This document shows, one piece after another, positions 50,868 through 59,558 of a stretch of 64,000 bases of DNA. The translations under genes were made by a program, and so were the position numbers. Source of the stretch: Clostridium estertheticum. GTDB lineage: Bacteria > Bacillota > Clostridia > Clostridiales > Clostridiaceae. A model generated the notes under the pieces. It had not been told where the DNA came from. It worked only from the letters and a program-made list of their open reading frames with translations, and made no database searches. Numbering within the stretch: position 1 is the first letter of the stretch; each line of letters opens with the position of its first letter. The stretch spans positions 2,997,001 through 3,061,000 of the forward strand of contig NZ_JAAMNH020000001.1 in assembly GCF_011065935.2 (NCBI RefSeq). The letters run 5' to 3'.

Positions 50868-51536
50868 ATGCCAATTTATAGATTATCAAATAATTTAGTA
50901 TTCCCTGACCCATCTCTTGCAGAGGAGGATGGGCTTTTAGCCCTAGACGGCGACCTATCTCCCGAGAGATTACTACTTGCCTATTCCAATGGAATATTTC
51001 CATGGTTTTCAGATGAGGAACCAATCCTTTGGTGGTCACCGGATCCAAGATTTGTTCTTTATCCAAAGGATATTAGAATTTCTCATTCCATGAAAAAAAT
51101 ACTTAAAAAGAATATCTATAAAATTTCCTTTGATACTTGTTTTAGAGATGTTATATCCAATTGCTCTAATATGAGAAAAGAAGAAGGCACATGGATTACA
51201 AATGAAATGATTGAAGCTTATTGTAAATTACATGAACTTGGCTTTGCTCATTCTGTAGAGACCTGGTATGAAGATAAACTAGTTGGTGGGTTATATGGTA
51301 TAAGTATGGGAAAATGTTTTTTTGGTGAATCCATGTTTTCAACTATGGATAATGCCTCTAAGGCTGCCTTTATTACTCTTAGCAAGTTATTAGATGAGAA
51401 GGGGTTTGTTGTGATTGACTGCCAAGTTCATACACATCATTTAGAAAGTTTAGGTGCGGTATATATTTCTAGAGAAGATTTTTCGCAAATGGTAAAAAGA
51501 GCAATTTCAATAGAACCTTTAAAATTGTTCTTTTAG
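50868..51536 (+). CDS. aat: Leucyl/phenylalanyl-tRNA-protein transferase
   Basis: The 222-residue enzyme adds Leu or Phe to the N-terminus of proteins bearing basic N-terminal residues, marking them for Clp degradation. The signatures GIFPWFSDEEPILWWSPDPRFVL, AHSVETWYEDKLVGGLYG and GESMF are present. Aat is scattered in clostridia. Expression from AAGGAG is expected; the gene is followed ~110 nt later by the chemoreceptor fusion. Confidence 0.95.
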   Translation: MPIYRLSNNLVFPDPSLAEEDGLLALDGDLSPERLLLAYSNGIFPWFSDEEPILWWSPDPRFVLYPKDIRISHSMKKILKKNIYKISFDTCFRDVISNCSNMRKEEGTWITNEMIEAYCKLHELGFAHSVETWYEDKLVGGLYGISMGKCFFGESMFSTMDNASKAAFITLSKLLDEKGFVVIDCQVHTHHLESLGAVYISREDFSQMVKRAISIEPLKLFF

Positions 51537-51569
51537 TTGCATAATTCCTTATATTGTTCAATAATTTTG

Positions 51570-51597
51570 TTGACCTTTTGCTTATTTTGTCTAATAA
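51570..51597 (+). promoter_or_regulatory. Candidate promoter of the chemoreceptor fusion
   Basis: TTGACC and TAATAA lie 16 bases apart, ~45 nt before the start codon. Confidence 0.45.
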
Positions 51598-51644
51598 TGT
51601 ATATATAATTATAAAAAACATTTTTTACACTTAGGGGGATTAGA

Positions 51645-54110
51645 ATGCTAAAATGGAATCTACTAAAATCAAAACCGAATAAAATAGCTATAAAAAATAA
51701 CATAGAAAATGAAAAAAGTCAACATCTACCAGCTCAAAACAAACTTGCAGTTTTAAAACATAATCAAAAATGCATTGTAAATAAGTTAAGTAATAAAATT
51801 GATGAAACCGGTTTTGCTACAGAAAATTTAATTGGTATTACCAACAATATTAATCAGTATGTGGAAGTTCAGATGATTTCCATTGACAAATTGGTAAGTG
51901 AAATCACTAATTATTCTGCATTAGCTGAGGAAGTGCTAGCAAGTACAGAAAATTCAAAGCAAATAGCTGAACAAACTATGGAAATAGCAGAGGAAGGTCG
52001 CATGGCTGTAGATAATTCTATTAAAGCCATGAGTGAAATAGAAACTTCTGTCAGCGACGCAAAGATCGTTGTTATGGATCTTAACACAAAGTCTGCACAT
52101 ATTAATGAGATGCTAGATGTTATTAAAGATATAGCTAATCATACAAACCTACTCTCTTTAAATGCTTCTATTGAAGCAGCAAGAGCTGGAGAGGCCGGTA
52201 GAGGGTTTACTGTAGTTGCTCAAGAAGTTAAAAAATTAGCAGAACGAAGCGTGGAGTCTGCTGGATTTATTTCAAAGACCATAAATGAAATAAATGATAG
52301 CATTGCACATACAATTGCTGCTATGGATAAGACAACTGCAAAAGTAAAGGAAGGAAGTGACATAGCTCAAAATACTATGTTAGTTTTCCAAAATATTATA
52401 AATGCAGTACAAACTAGCACTGATGTAACGGCAGAAATAAATCTAGCACTAGTAAGTCAAACGGAAAATCTAGAAAATGTTATAAGCTCCACAGAGGAAA
52501 TGAGCCATACTTCCGAGAAATTGTTATCTGTTGTAGAATCAGCTTCTTTAAATACCCAATATACAAAGACTTCTCTTAATATCCTATGGGAGGTTTCAGA
52601 AGATTTAAAATATATATCCGATAAATTGCTCCAAGAAGTCCCGGTAGCTACAAAGGAAGATTCCACTTTAACAACCTGTTTACATGGTGTACCACTTGGA
52701 TTTGATCCAGCCCTTGCAATTGACCAAGAAAGTGGACAAGTAATTGTAAATGCTCACGCAGCACTACTTACCATTGGTTCTACAGGTGAAATTTCTCCAG
52801 GTATAGCAAAAAGCTGGTATGTAGAAGAAGATCATTTAACTTGGGTTTTCAATTTAAGAAAAGGAGCGAAATTTCATAATGGACGTGAACTAACTTCTAC
52901 TGATATTAAATATTCTTATGAAAGAATTTTAAGCCCAGCATTGAAATCTCCCAATAGTTGGTTTCTTGAAAACCTAGAAGGCGCTACTGAATATTTACAA
53001 GGACATGCTAATGAAGTTATTGGAATAAGAATATTAGATAAATATAGAATTTCTCTAAAGCTTACAGTTCCCTACACTGGATTTTTGTTGAATCTTGGAC
53101 AATACTGCTGCTCTATTATAGCAAAAGAAGAAATGGGAAAAGGCAAAATTGTAGGTTGTGGCCCATTTGTTTTAGACGATGTAAAAACTGATGGTTGTAC
53201 TCTTACAGCTTTTAAAGATTACTTTGGTGGTGCTCCTTATGCAGACAAAATCCACATTGAGTTTAATCCTAAAAACCCTGCAGAAAAGTTTTTAAATAAA
53301 GATTATAATTTTATTACAGTAGATAATAAAACCCTTATGGAAAGTTTAAAAAGCTCTGTTTCTTCCTCAATTAGTATGAAAGATGTTATGGGAACCTATT
53401 ATGCTGGTTTTAATTTAAAAAGCAATTGTCCACTAATTCAAGATGAACAAATAAGAAGAGCGTTAAATCATGCCATTGACAGAAAAAGAATTATCAAAGA
53501 AATTTTAGGTGGCATGGCCATAGAAGCAAAGGGTCCTTTCCCACCTAGCATAATAGATAACAAATATTTACCCGGACTTGACTACAATCCTACTATGGTG
53601 AAGGACTTAATAGCTAAGAAAAGATTAGGGTCTTCTCTAAAGCTTAAATTATTAATAAGAGATGGAAGCTCTGATACAGTCTTTAATAAAATTGCACAAT
53701 ACGTACTTGAAGACTTAAAGACAGTAGGAATTGAGTGCAATATTGAAAAGGTGACCTCTGATAAATATTTTGCGAGTATACCTAATAGTGATTTATTTAT
53801 AAGTAGATGGATTGCAGATACTGGTGACGCAGATAATTTCCTTCAGCCTAATTTTAATCATACAAATTATACGGATTTTACAGGATATAAAAATGAAAAC
53901 GTATTAGAAATGATGAATAGTGCTAAAGAAATATTAAATCCACTTAAGCGCATTAAGGTGTACGAAGATATTCAAAAGGAAATTGTTCAGGAAAGTCCAT
54001 GGATTTTCTTATATCATCCTCAAGTAGCTGTAGCTACTAATGCTGGTGTATTAGGCGCCAGGTTAAATCCTCTAGGAATTGTAAGATTTGAAGATATTGT
54101 TGTAGAATAA
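51645..54110 (+). CDS. Soluble chemoreceptor fused to a family-5 solute-binding domain
   Basis: The 821-residue protein joins two domains not usually found together. Residues ~50-330 are a methyl-accepting chemotaxis signalling domain. Its hairpin tip reads HTNLLSLNASIEAARAGEAG (166-185) and GRGFTVVAQEVKKLAERS, with coiled-coil heptads on both arms. Residues ~340-821 are an oligopeptide-type SBP_bac_5 domain (LTWVFNLRKGAKFHNGRELT, AGFNLKSNCPLIQDEQIRRALNHAIDRKRI). There is no signal peptide, lipobox or membrane helix, so the whole protein should be cytoplasmic. It may sense an imported peptide or similar ligand and signal to CheA/CheW. SgrR also uses an intracellular SBP_bac_5 domain as a sensor. 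Confidence 0.85.
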   Translation: MLKWNLLKSKPNKIAIKNNIENEKSQHLPAQNKLAVLKHNQKCIVNKLSNKIDETGFATENLIGITNNINQYVEVQMISIDKLVSEITNYSALAEEVLASTENSKQIAEQTMEIAEEGRMAVDNSIKAMSEIETSVSDAKIVVMDLNTKSAHINEMLDVIKDIANHTNLLSLNASIEAARAGEAGRGFTVVAQEVKKLAERSVESAGFISKTINEINDSIAHTIAAMDKTTAKVKEGSDIAQNTMLVFQNIINAVQTSTDVTAEINLALVSQTENLENVISSTEEMSHTSEKLLSVVESASLNTQYTKTSLNILWEVSEDLKYISDKLLQEVPVATKEDSTLTTCLHGVPLGFDPALAIDQESGQVIVNAHAALLTIGSTGEISPGIAKSWYVEEDHLTWVFNLRKGAKFHNGRELTSTDIKYSYERILSPALKSPNSWFLENLEGATEYLQGHANEVIGIRILDKYRISLKLTVPYTGFLLNLGQYCCSIIAKEEMGKGKIVGCGPFVLDDVKTDGCTLTAFKDYFGGAPYADKIHIEFNPKNPAEKFLNKDYNFITVDNKTLMESLKSSVSSSISMKDVMGTYYAGFNLKSNCPLIQDEQIRRALNHAIDRKRIIKEILGGMAIEAKGPFPPSIIDNKYLPGLDYNPTMVKDLIAKKRLGSSLKLKLLIRDGSSDTVFNKIAQYVLEDLKTVGIECNIEKVTSDKYFASIPNSDLFISRWIADTGDADNFLQPNFNHTNYTDFTGYKNENVLEMMNSAKEILNPLKRIKVYEDIQKEIVQESPWIFLYHPQVAVATNAGVLGARLNPLGIVRFEDIVVE

Positions 54111-54134
54111 TAAATATAGTTATAGAGAAAAAAC

Positions 54135-54170
54135 AAATCAGCATAAAGATGTAAATCTTTATGCTGATTT
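54135..54170. terminator. Bidirectional terminator between chemoreceptor and rubredoxin genes
   Basis: AAATCAGCATAAAGAT and its complement form a 16-bp stem with a 4-base loop, with A and T tracts at the sides. Confidence 0.85.
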
Positions 54171-54184
54171 AATTATACTATATA

Positions 54185-54346
54185 CTATTCTACTTTTTCA
54201 AACTCTGATTTACTAACTCCACATAGTGGGCAAACCCAATCTTCAGGTATATCTGCAAATTTAGTTCCTGGTTTAATTCCACCATCATCATCACCTACTG
54301 CTGGGTCATAAATATAACCACATACTGTACAAACATATTTATCCAT
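54185..54346 (-). CDS. Rubredoxin
   Basis: This 53-residue electron carrier begins MDKYVCTVCGYIYDPAVGDD and has the four iron ligands in two knuckles, CTVCG (6-10) and CPLCG (39-43). Clostridial rubredoxins pass electrons to oxygen- or peroxide-detoxifying proteins. It stands alone, with AGGAGG before the start. An 18-bp element 109 nt upstream also occurs upstream of the CsoR-family gene. Confidence 0.95.
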   Translation of the reverse strand: MDKYVCTVCGYIYDPAVGDDDGGIKPGTKFADIPEDWVCPLCGVSKSEFEKVE

Positions 54347-54736
54347 AAATATTCCTCCTTAAAATTTTTTAGTGACTTATTATTTTAAATTTTATGTAGA
54401 AATAAATGTGATTTATCATCACAAACTTTCTAATAACTTGAACTTATGGTTATGTTACCATATTCGGTATAGATTAACAATATTTATTTTTTCTTGATAG
54501 TGAATGTTAAGTGAAATACTCAATTATTGCCCCATGAAAATTATTATTTATAAGATCTGATATATAATTATTCATATCAGTACTATCTGATTTCTTATAG
54601 ACATACTTAAATTTCCCATAGGGTCCCCATTTTAATTGCCTTGCTTCTTCATTGAGATCAAGCACAGTATTCACAAATCTTTGAACAATTAGCTCCTTTG
54701 CCGCTTTAGTAAATCGATGTTGAATAAGTTCAAAGC
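54347..54736. other. Gap upstream of rubredoxin
   Basis: These 390 bases hold the rubredoxin leader, the shared 18-bp element (54455-54472) and the splB fragment (54507-54740). I see no intact gene. Confidence 0.6.
54455..54472. promoter_or_regulatory. 18-bp element shared with the CsoR-family gene
   Basis: TTACCATATTCGGTATAG differs at two of 18 positions from TTACCATACCCGGTATAG at 30685. It has the same orientation and nearly the same distance from its start codon (109 versus 108 nt). Confidence 0.5.
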
Positions 54737-54740
54737 TTAT
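54507..54740 (-). pseudogene. splB: C-terminal fragment of spore photoproduct lyase
   Basis: An open frame with no start reads EISFELIQHRFTKAAKELIV and later LDLNEEARQLKWGPYGKFKY, ending FHGAIIEYFT. The pattern FELIxHRFT...LDxxEE.R..KWGxYGxxKYVY...AxIEYFT is that of the C-terminus of SplB. The radical SAM core and everything upstream are gone. The fragment runs into the last codons of the MalY/PatB gene in another frame, so the junction is near 54740. Confidence 0.75.
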
Positions 54741-55909
54741 TTCGCACTTACTACTCTTTCTATTCTTCTAAGGGCTTCCACTAAGACACTTCTGGCACAG
54801 GCAATATTTATTCTTTGAAAACTAGCACCTTCTAAGCCAAATAGTATTCCATCATTAAAACCAACTTTAGCACTCTTAACAAAAAATTCTTCAAGTTCAG
54901 CAGAGGACATATTTAGTGCTGAGCAGTCAATCCAAACAAGGTATGTGCCTTCGGGTTTAATTACTTTAATTTTAGGTATATACTCTTCAAAATATTTCAT
55001 TAGAAAATTTAAGTTTTCTTCTAAATATTTCATTAGCTGCAAGAGCCACTCGTCCCCTTCATTATAGGCGGCTTCTAAAGCTACAGCTGCAAAGGAATTT
55101 ATCTCAGTTAAAGCATTATTTTCTAAAGTGATTTTGTACAAATTCCTTAACTTATCATTGGGAATAATTATATTCGATACTTGAAGACCCGCCATATTAA
55201 AAGTCTTACTAGGGGCCGTACATATAACAGAATTTTGTGCGAATTTTTCTGAAATGGATGCAAATACTGTATGCTGATTCCCCTTATAAATAAGATCAAA
55301 ATGAATTTCATCAGATATTACAAGAATATTGTTATCTATACATATTTGTCCAAGTTCCATAAGTTCCGTCTTAGACCACACTCTGCCAACAGGATTATGC
55401 GGATTGCATAATATAAGCATTTTTGTTCTTTTTGTAATTTTTTTCTTTAAATCCTCAAAATCCATTTTATAACTGCCCTTTTCATAAATCAGTGGATTTT
55501 CAACAATTATACAACTGTTGTTTTTTACAGAACTATAAAAAGGATGGTAAACTGGTGTTTGAATTATTATTTCATCCCCCAAGTTAGCATAAGTTCTAAT
55601 TATATAATTTAGAGCAGGCACTATTCCTGGAGTATAGGTTATCCATTCCCTCTTTATATTCCAATTATGATGCTTACCCATCCAATTAATTACCGCTTCA
55701 TAATATGATTCACTTTTTAAAGTGTACCCATATATCTCATGGCAAGCTCTCTTTCTTATTGCTTCTGATATAGGTTTTGCTACCTCAAAGTCCATGTCTG
55801 CTACCCACATCGGGATTACATCACTATCTCCATATTTTTCTTTTACTAAATCCCACTTAATAGATTCAGTGTTGAATCTATTAACAATCTTATCAAAATC
55901 ATATATCAT
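54737..55909 (-). CDS. MalY/PatB-type PLP-dependent C-S lyase or aminotransferase
   Basis: The 390-residue fold-type I enzyme has CNPHNPVGRVWS, SDEIHFDLIYKG and the PLP lysine in APSKTFNMAGLQVSN. This subgroup contains cystathionine beta-lyases (PatB) and E. coli MalY. Cleavage of cystathionine or cysteine, releasing a thiol or H2S, is the likely activity. It is a single-gene unit whose 3' end touches the splB fragment. Confidence 0.85.
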   Translation of the reverse strand: MIYDFDKIVNRFNTESIKWDLVKEKYGDSDVIPMWVADMDFEVAKPISEAIRKRACHEIYGYTLKSESYYEAVINWMGKHHNWNIKREWITYTPGIVPALNYIIRTYANLGDEIIIQTPVYHPFYSSVKNNSCIIVENPLIYEKGSYKMDFEDLKKKITKRTKMLILCNPHNPVGRVWSKTELMELGQICIDNNILVISDEIHFDLIYKGNQHTVFASISEKFAQNSVICTAPSKTFNMAGLQVSNIIIPNDKLRNLYKITLENNALTEINSFAAVALEAAYNEGDEWLLQLMKYLEENLNFLMKYFEEYIPKIKVIKPEGTYLVWIDCSALNMSSAELEEFFVKSAKVGFNDGILFGLEGASFQRINIACARSVLVEALRRIERVVSAK

Positions 55910-55991
55910 TTTGTAGCCCCCTTGTTCAATATCCTTATTAGCACCTAATAATTAAGCACCAATCCTTTTCTATTTACCATTATAACCAAAA

Positions 55992-56033
55992 TATAGGGAG
56001 AATGATACAATGAAAATGTATCATTCTCCCTAT
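55992..56033. terminator. Terminator after the 77-aa gene
   Basis: ATAGGGAGAATGATAC and its complement form a 16-bp stem with a 10-base loop, 27 nt after the stop codon at 56060. Confidence 0.75.
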
Positions 56034-56059
56034 ATTAAATCGCTCTTAATAAATAATTC

Positions 56060-56293
56060 TTATCTAATATTGTATTTATTGATTACCTTATTTCTTAATT
56101 TTATACCAAGGGTCTCATTTACAAATCTATCAATTATATCTTCCTTAGTAGCTTTACCTTCTACAAATATGTTATATCTCTTGCAAAGCTTCCCTAAGTC
56201 GCCCTTACTTATCTCACAAGTTTTCACAAAGCTTTTTGCAGCTTTAACACTAGCCATAATCATTATACGTTTATAAATCTCATCATTAGTCAT
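56060..56293 (-). CDS. Small helical protein, 77 aa, unknown function
   Basis: This basic protein begins MTNDEIYKRIMIMASVKAAK and contains ISKGDLGKLCKRYNIFVEGKATKEDIIDRFVN. The second half has the spacing of a small SAP/HeH-like helix-extended-loop-helix, which often binds nucleic acid. That reading is speculative. It has its own flanking hairpins. Confidence 0.55.
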   Translation of the reverse strand: MTNDEIYKRIMIMASVKAAKSFVKTCEISKGDLGKLCKRYNIFVEGKATKEDIIDRFVNETLGIKLRNKVINKYNIR

Positions 56294-56359
56294 ACATGCA
56301 CCTCAAATCTTTTATTTATCAAATACATTATAACATCATAATGATCATGAATAAATCAT

Positions 56360-56390
56360 TTCTACTAAAATTAATAAAATTTTAGTAGAA
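56360..56390. terminator. Hairpin after the LURP-one-like gene
   Basis: TTCTACTAAAATT and its complement form a 13-bp stem with a 5-base loop. The following sequence is only moderately T-rich. Confidence 0.5.
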
Positions 56391-56411
56391 AATTCAATGT
56401 TTTAGTAACAA

Positions 56412-56903
56412 TTATCCATTATTTTTGTTTTTGTTATCATGCAATACTTGATCTACTACAATTACCATTGCTAATATAAATGCATAATTTTCTTCTTCAT
56501 TGATATTAATCTCATAAGTATCTCCCCAAGCTAACCATTTTTTGTTTATTTCTGCAACAGTGCTACCATTTTTTGTAATGGAAAAATCATGCGCAAGAAA
56601 ATCTCCTTCTATTTCATAGTTTCCCATATTGCTATCTATATCGAACCTATTGCTAAAGAAAGTAAATTCTTTTTTTACTCTTGCAGCATAGTTTCCATTT
56701 AAATATATATTGTATTCTGGAAGTAGCTTAAATAATTTCTGCTCAATATATACAATCTCATTGCTATTCATATCGTAAATTTTTAGCTTATTTCCTATGG
56801 AAAAAACCTTTCCTTCTACATTGAACACATCATTACCTATATCATCCTGAATACTAAACATATCGCCGATAGAAAATATCTTTTCTCGAATGTAAAACTT
56901 CAT
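56412..56903 (-). CDS. LURP-one-related (tubby-like barrel) protein
   Basis: The 163-residue all-beta protein has repeated strand pairs (MKFYIREKIFSIGDMFSIQD, VEGKVFSIGNKLKIYD, EIEGDFLAHDFSITKNG, VAEINKKWLAWGDTYEI), as in the LURP-one/YxjI family. The biochemical function is unknown. It lies 30 nt after the DUF4153 gene on the same strand. Confidence 0.8.
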   Translation of the reverse strand: MKFYIREKIFSIGDMFSIQDDIGNDVFNVEGKVFSIGNKLKIYDMNSNEIVYIEQKLFKLLPEYNIYLNGNYAARVKKEFTFFSNRFDIDSNMGNYEIEGDFLAHDFSITKNGSTVAEINKKWLAWGDTYEININEEENYAFILAMVIVVDQVLHDNKNKNNG

Positions 56904-56933
56904 ATAAAGATCCCCCTTTAATTTCTTGCTTAT

Positions 56934-58694
56934 TTATTTTACTTTTACAAGAACATAAAATTCAAAATTCTTGGATTCTATTTTACCACTTGAAGTATTC
57001 TTATTTCCTGATATATTAGAAAATCGAATTTTAATTTTAACTTTATCATTTTCATCTTCAAAGGACATTGACTCTGGAGTTATAGATTCATTCTTTTGGT
57101 TAACACCATATTTTTCTAAAAGCTTAGTGGCGAATATTGTTAAATCTTTTACAAAAATATCCTTTCCAGTTTGAGTTATCTTTAGTGTGCTTGATGTATA
57201 ATCATAATTTAAACTAAAAGCTGTACCGGTTTTAATCTGGGATCCATTATTATTATTCCTTGAATCAAAGAGATAGTCATAGCCTCTTATATCCAGAGGT
57301 TCTGATGTAGCTGTGGAATTAAAGAAGAAATACCCATTGTTGCCCGTATTATATTCGTCAGTATATTTTACACCTATTACACTCTCCATATCAGAAGTTT
57401 TAAAATCTTGTGGCAAGCTTTTAGCATCCTTTAGACTGTGATTTCTTTCAAAGTAATTAAGTATACTAGATATCTGTCTTGAATCCTCAGAAGAAACCAC
57501 ACCCCTTGCTTTAATTACACTGTTATCTTTAATCATGTTATTTGAAACGAATATCTTAGTTAGCCTCTTATTTTGGCTATATTTTGAAATTGAATAGCTG
57601 CTAAAAGGACCAAACACAGATATAAGTGTTATTACTGCTAGGGATAGTGGAAGTATAATATTCCTTAGTTTTTTTGTAACTGAAAAGTAAATCATAATTA
57701 AAAATACCCATATACCAAGTGCTACAACAAAATATCTATTTTCAGTTACTCCATATGCGGTAATTCTTATGCCTATAGAAATGAACATCATGACTATCAG
57801 TGGAATAATTACCTTTGGAAAATACTTCATATATCTTTTGGTCCAAGTCTTTTCATGGAGTAGTGGTGATATGAAAAATAGCACCGCTGCACTTATCACT
57901 GAATACCAAAGCACCAGATTAGATACAAGCCCCTCTGGCCACTGCCTAGTAATAATTATCTTTCCGAAATATATATATAGTATTAATGTATACACTGAAA
58001 TAAGGGGCATTATTATATATAACACAAGTACCTTAAGAAGGCGTGAATAATCGGTTAAACACAATATTTCATCTTTTGTAGGAAGACCTGCAAGAAAAAA
58101 TGATGGTGCAAATATACCAGCAACAATAAGAAAAGTGTAATAGTAAAGCTGCCCTTTAATATTAATTCCTAAAAGTTTATCAATTGTAAAAAGAATTGCC
58201 GCAAGTCCAAGATATAAAACTAGGGAGTATAAAACTGTAGTAAAAAATCTAGTGAAAACCATTGTAACAAAAAGCTCAAAGTCTTCACGAGTTGGGAAGT
58301 ATGATATTATTAGGAAAATCAAATAAAGAATAAGGCTAAATGCAATGTATCTTGACATTGAAACCATCCTTATCATACCTATATCATTTAGGAAGAAGAA
58401 ATAATAAAGGATTAGTAAAACAGTACCTCCTAAATAGGAAGCATACAGTGATACCTTCTTGTAATTCTCTAAGCCTTCAAAGAAAAGGTTAATACAGAGT
58501 GAAAGTGGAATTCCGAGGGCAACAACCATAGTTATTTTAACAAGGGTTTCTATAAAATCGTCATTTGTTCCCGTTGTTATTTCTGATATATAAATAAGGA
58601 GTATAACACAAGCCGTTGATATACCAATGGTTTGCGGGAATCTATTAACACTTCTCACAATGCCTTTTAATATTGCATTAAATGTTTTTTTCAT
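56934..58694 (-). CDS. DUF4153-type polytopic membrane protein
   Basis: The 586-residue protein has about ten N-terminal hydrophobic helices over residues ~20-380, including PSFFLAGLPTKDEI and LILYIYFGKIIITRQWPEGLVSNLVLWYS, which are typical of DUF4153. A soluble C-terminal ~200 residues follow. The function is unknown. It forms a run with the synthetase-domain gene upstream and the LURP-one-like gene downstream, with 25- and 30-nt gaps. Confidence 0.8.
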   Translation of the reverse strand: MKKTFNAILKGIVRSVNRFPQTIGISTACVILLIYISEITTGTNDDFIETLVKITMVVALGIPLSLCINLFFEGLENYKKVSLYASYLGGTVLLILYYFFFLNDIGMIRMVSMSRYIAFSLILYLIFLIISYFPTREDFELFVTMVFTRFFTTVLYSLVLYLGLAAILFTIDKLLGINIKGQLYYYTFLIVAGIFAPSFFLAGLPTKDEILCLTDYSRLLKVLVLYIIMPLISVYTLILYIYFGKIIITRQWPEGLVSNLVLWYSVISAAVLFFISPLLHEKTWTKRYMKYFPKVIIPLIVMMFISIGIRITAYGVTENRYFVVALGIWVFLIMIYFSVTKKLRNIILPLSLAVITLISVFGPFSSYSISKYSQNKRLTKIFVSNNMIKDNSVIKARGVVSSEDSRQISSILNYFERNHSLKDAKSLPQDFKTSDMESVIGVKYTDEYNTGNNGYFFFNSTATSEPLDIRGYDYLFDSRNNNNGSQIKTGTAFSLNYDYTSSTLKITQTGKDIFVKDLTIFATKLLEKYGVNQKNESITPESMSFEDENDKVKIKIRFSNISGNKNTSSGKIESKNFEFYVLVKVK

Positions 58695-58719
58695 TACAAA
58701 CCTCCTTCATTATTCAATT

Positions 58720-59511
58720 TTACTTTTCTCCTTTTAGCTCCTTTATTTCTTTCTCCTTTAGTTCTATTATCTTTTCGTATTTTGCTTCCATTTCAGTCCA
58801 ATTTTTATTTAGTAAATTTATTAGAGAAGCCATTTCATCAGAACTGCCTGCTATACGATTAAATAATAATAGATTTAGTGCTAGCACTTCTGGAATTTCC
58901 TTATGAGAATATCTTAGCTGATGGTCAATTTCACCATAGCCTTCCTCAAATATTGTTCTCACCTGAATCTCTGCTATAACCTTTTGGCTGGTGGGAAAAA
59001 ATTCTATCAAATAGTGTACAGAACGGTATCCTGATTTTCTGGAATGAATTTGAATATTTAGTTCATCAAACCTTTTAGTATCATCGCCTTCACGAACATT
59101 AGCTGTTATCTCAATTACTTTCCAGGTGCTATAAATGAAATTGTGTATATCTTCCCAATCTTCTTTAAAAATATGTATTGCTCTAACCCCTATTAAATCA
59201 TTTATTTCTTCTTTATAATTCTCAATGGAGAATTGAAATTCTGAGCCATACTTTTCTTTTCGCCCTGGTGTCTTTCTAATTATCTTTTCTATTAACCTGT
59301 CTGATTCTTTAACTCTAGACTTTACTGAATGTATTTTTTTATGTGTTCTTAGAGTATCTGCTATAAATCCAGCCTGACTTTCATAACTACTCATATAGCT
59401 ATTAAAATCAGTGTATATTTCATTTAATACTTCCCAGTCAATTTCATTTTCAATAATGTCAGCTTCTGTAATATGAGTTTTCTTATAGAAATCTTCTTTT
59501 TTAAGATTCAT
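58720..59511 (-). CDS. RelA/SpoT synthetase-domain protein
   Basis: The 263-residue protein has the (p)ppGpp synthetase fold without the HD, TGS or ACT domains of RelA. Visible parts are VKSRVKESDRLIEKIIRKTPG, DLIGVRAIHIFKED, RKSGYRSVHYLIEF and AEIQVRTIFEEGYGEIDHQLRY. I choose the ATG at 59511 because AGGAGG lies seven bases upstream. A C-terminal coiled coil (MEAKYEKIIELKEKEIKELKGE) is unusual for YjbM/YwaC-type small alarmone synthetases. It may be a distinct small synthetase or a nucleotide-modifying relative. Confidence 0.82.
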   Translation of the reverse strand: MNLKKEDFYKKTHITEADIIENEIDWEVLNEIYTDFNSYMSSYESQAGFIADTLRTHKKIHSVKSRVKESDRLIEKIIRKTPGRKEKYGSEFQFSIENYKEEINDLIGVRAIHIFKEDWEDIHNFIYSTWKVIEITANVREGDDTKRFDELNIQIHSRKSGYRSVHYLIEFFPTSQKVIAEIQVRTIFEEGYGEIDHQLRYSHKEIPEVLALNLLLFNRIAGSSDEMASLINLLNKNWTEMEAKYEKIIELKEKEIKELKGEK

Positions 59512-59558
59512 GCTTTCCTCCTGATTAATATAATATGCTGCTGAATTTAAGTATATTA

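Noticed and set aside
50868..51066. Minus-strand frame opposite the start of aat
   Set aside because: The plus-strand frame has all Aat motifs over its whole length, so the minus frame is a shadow.
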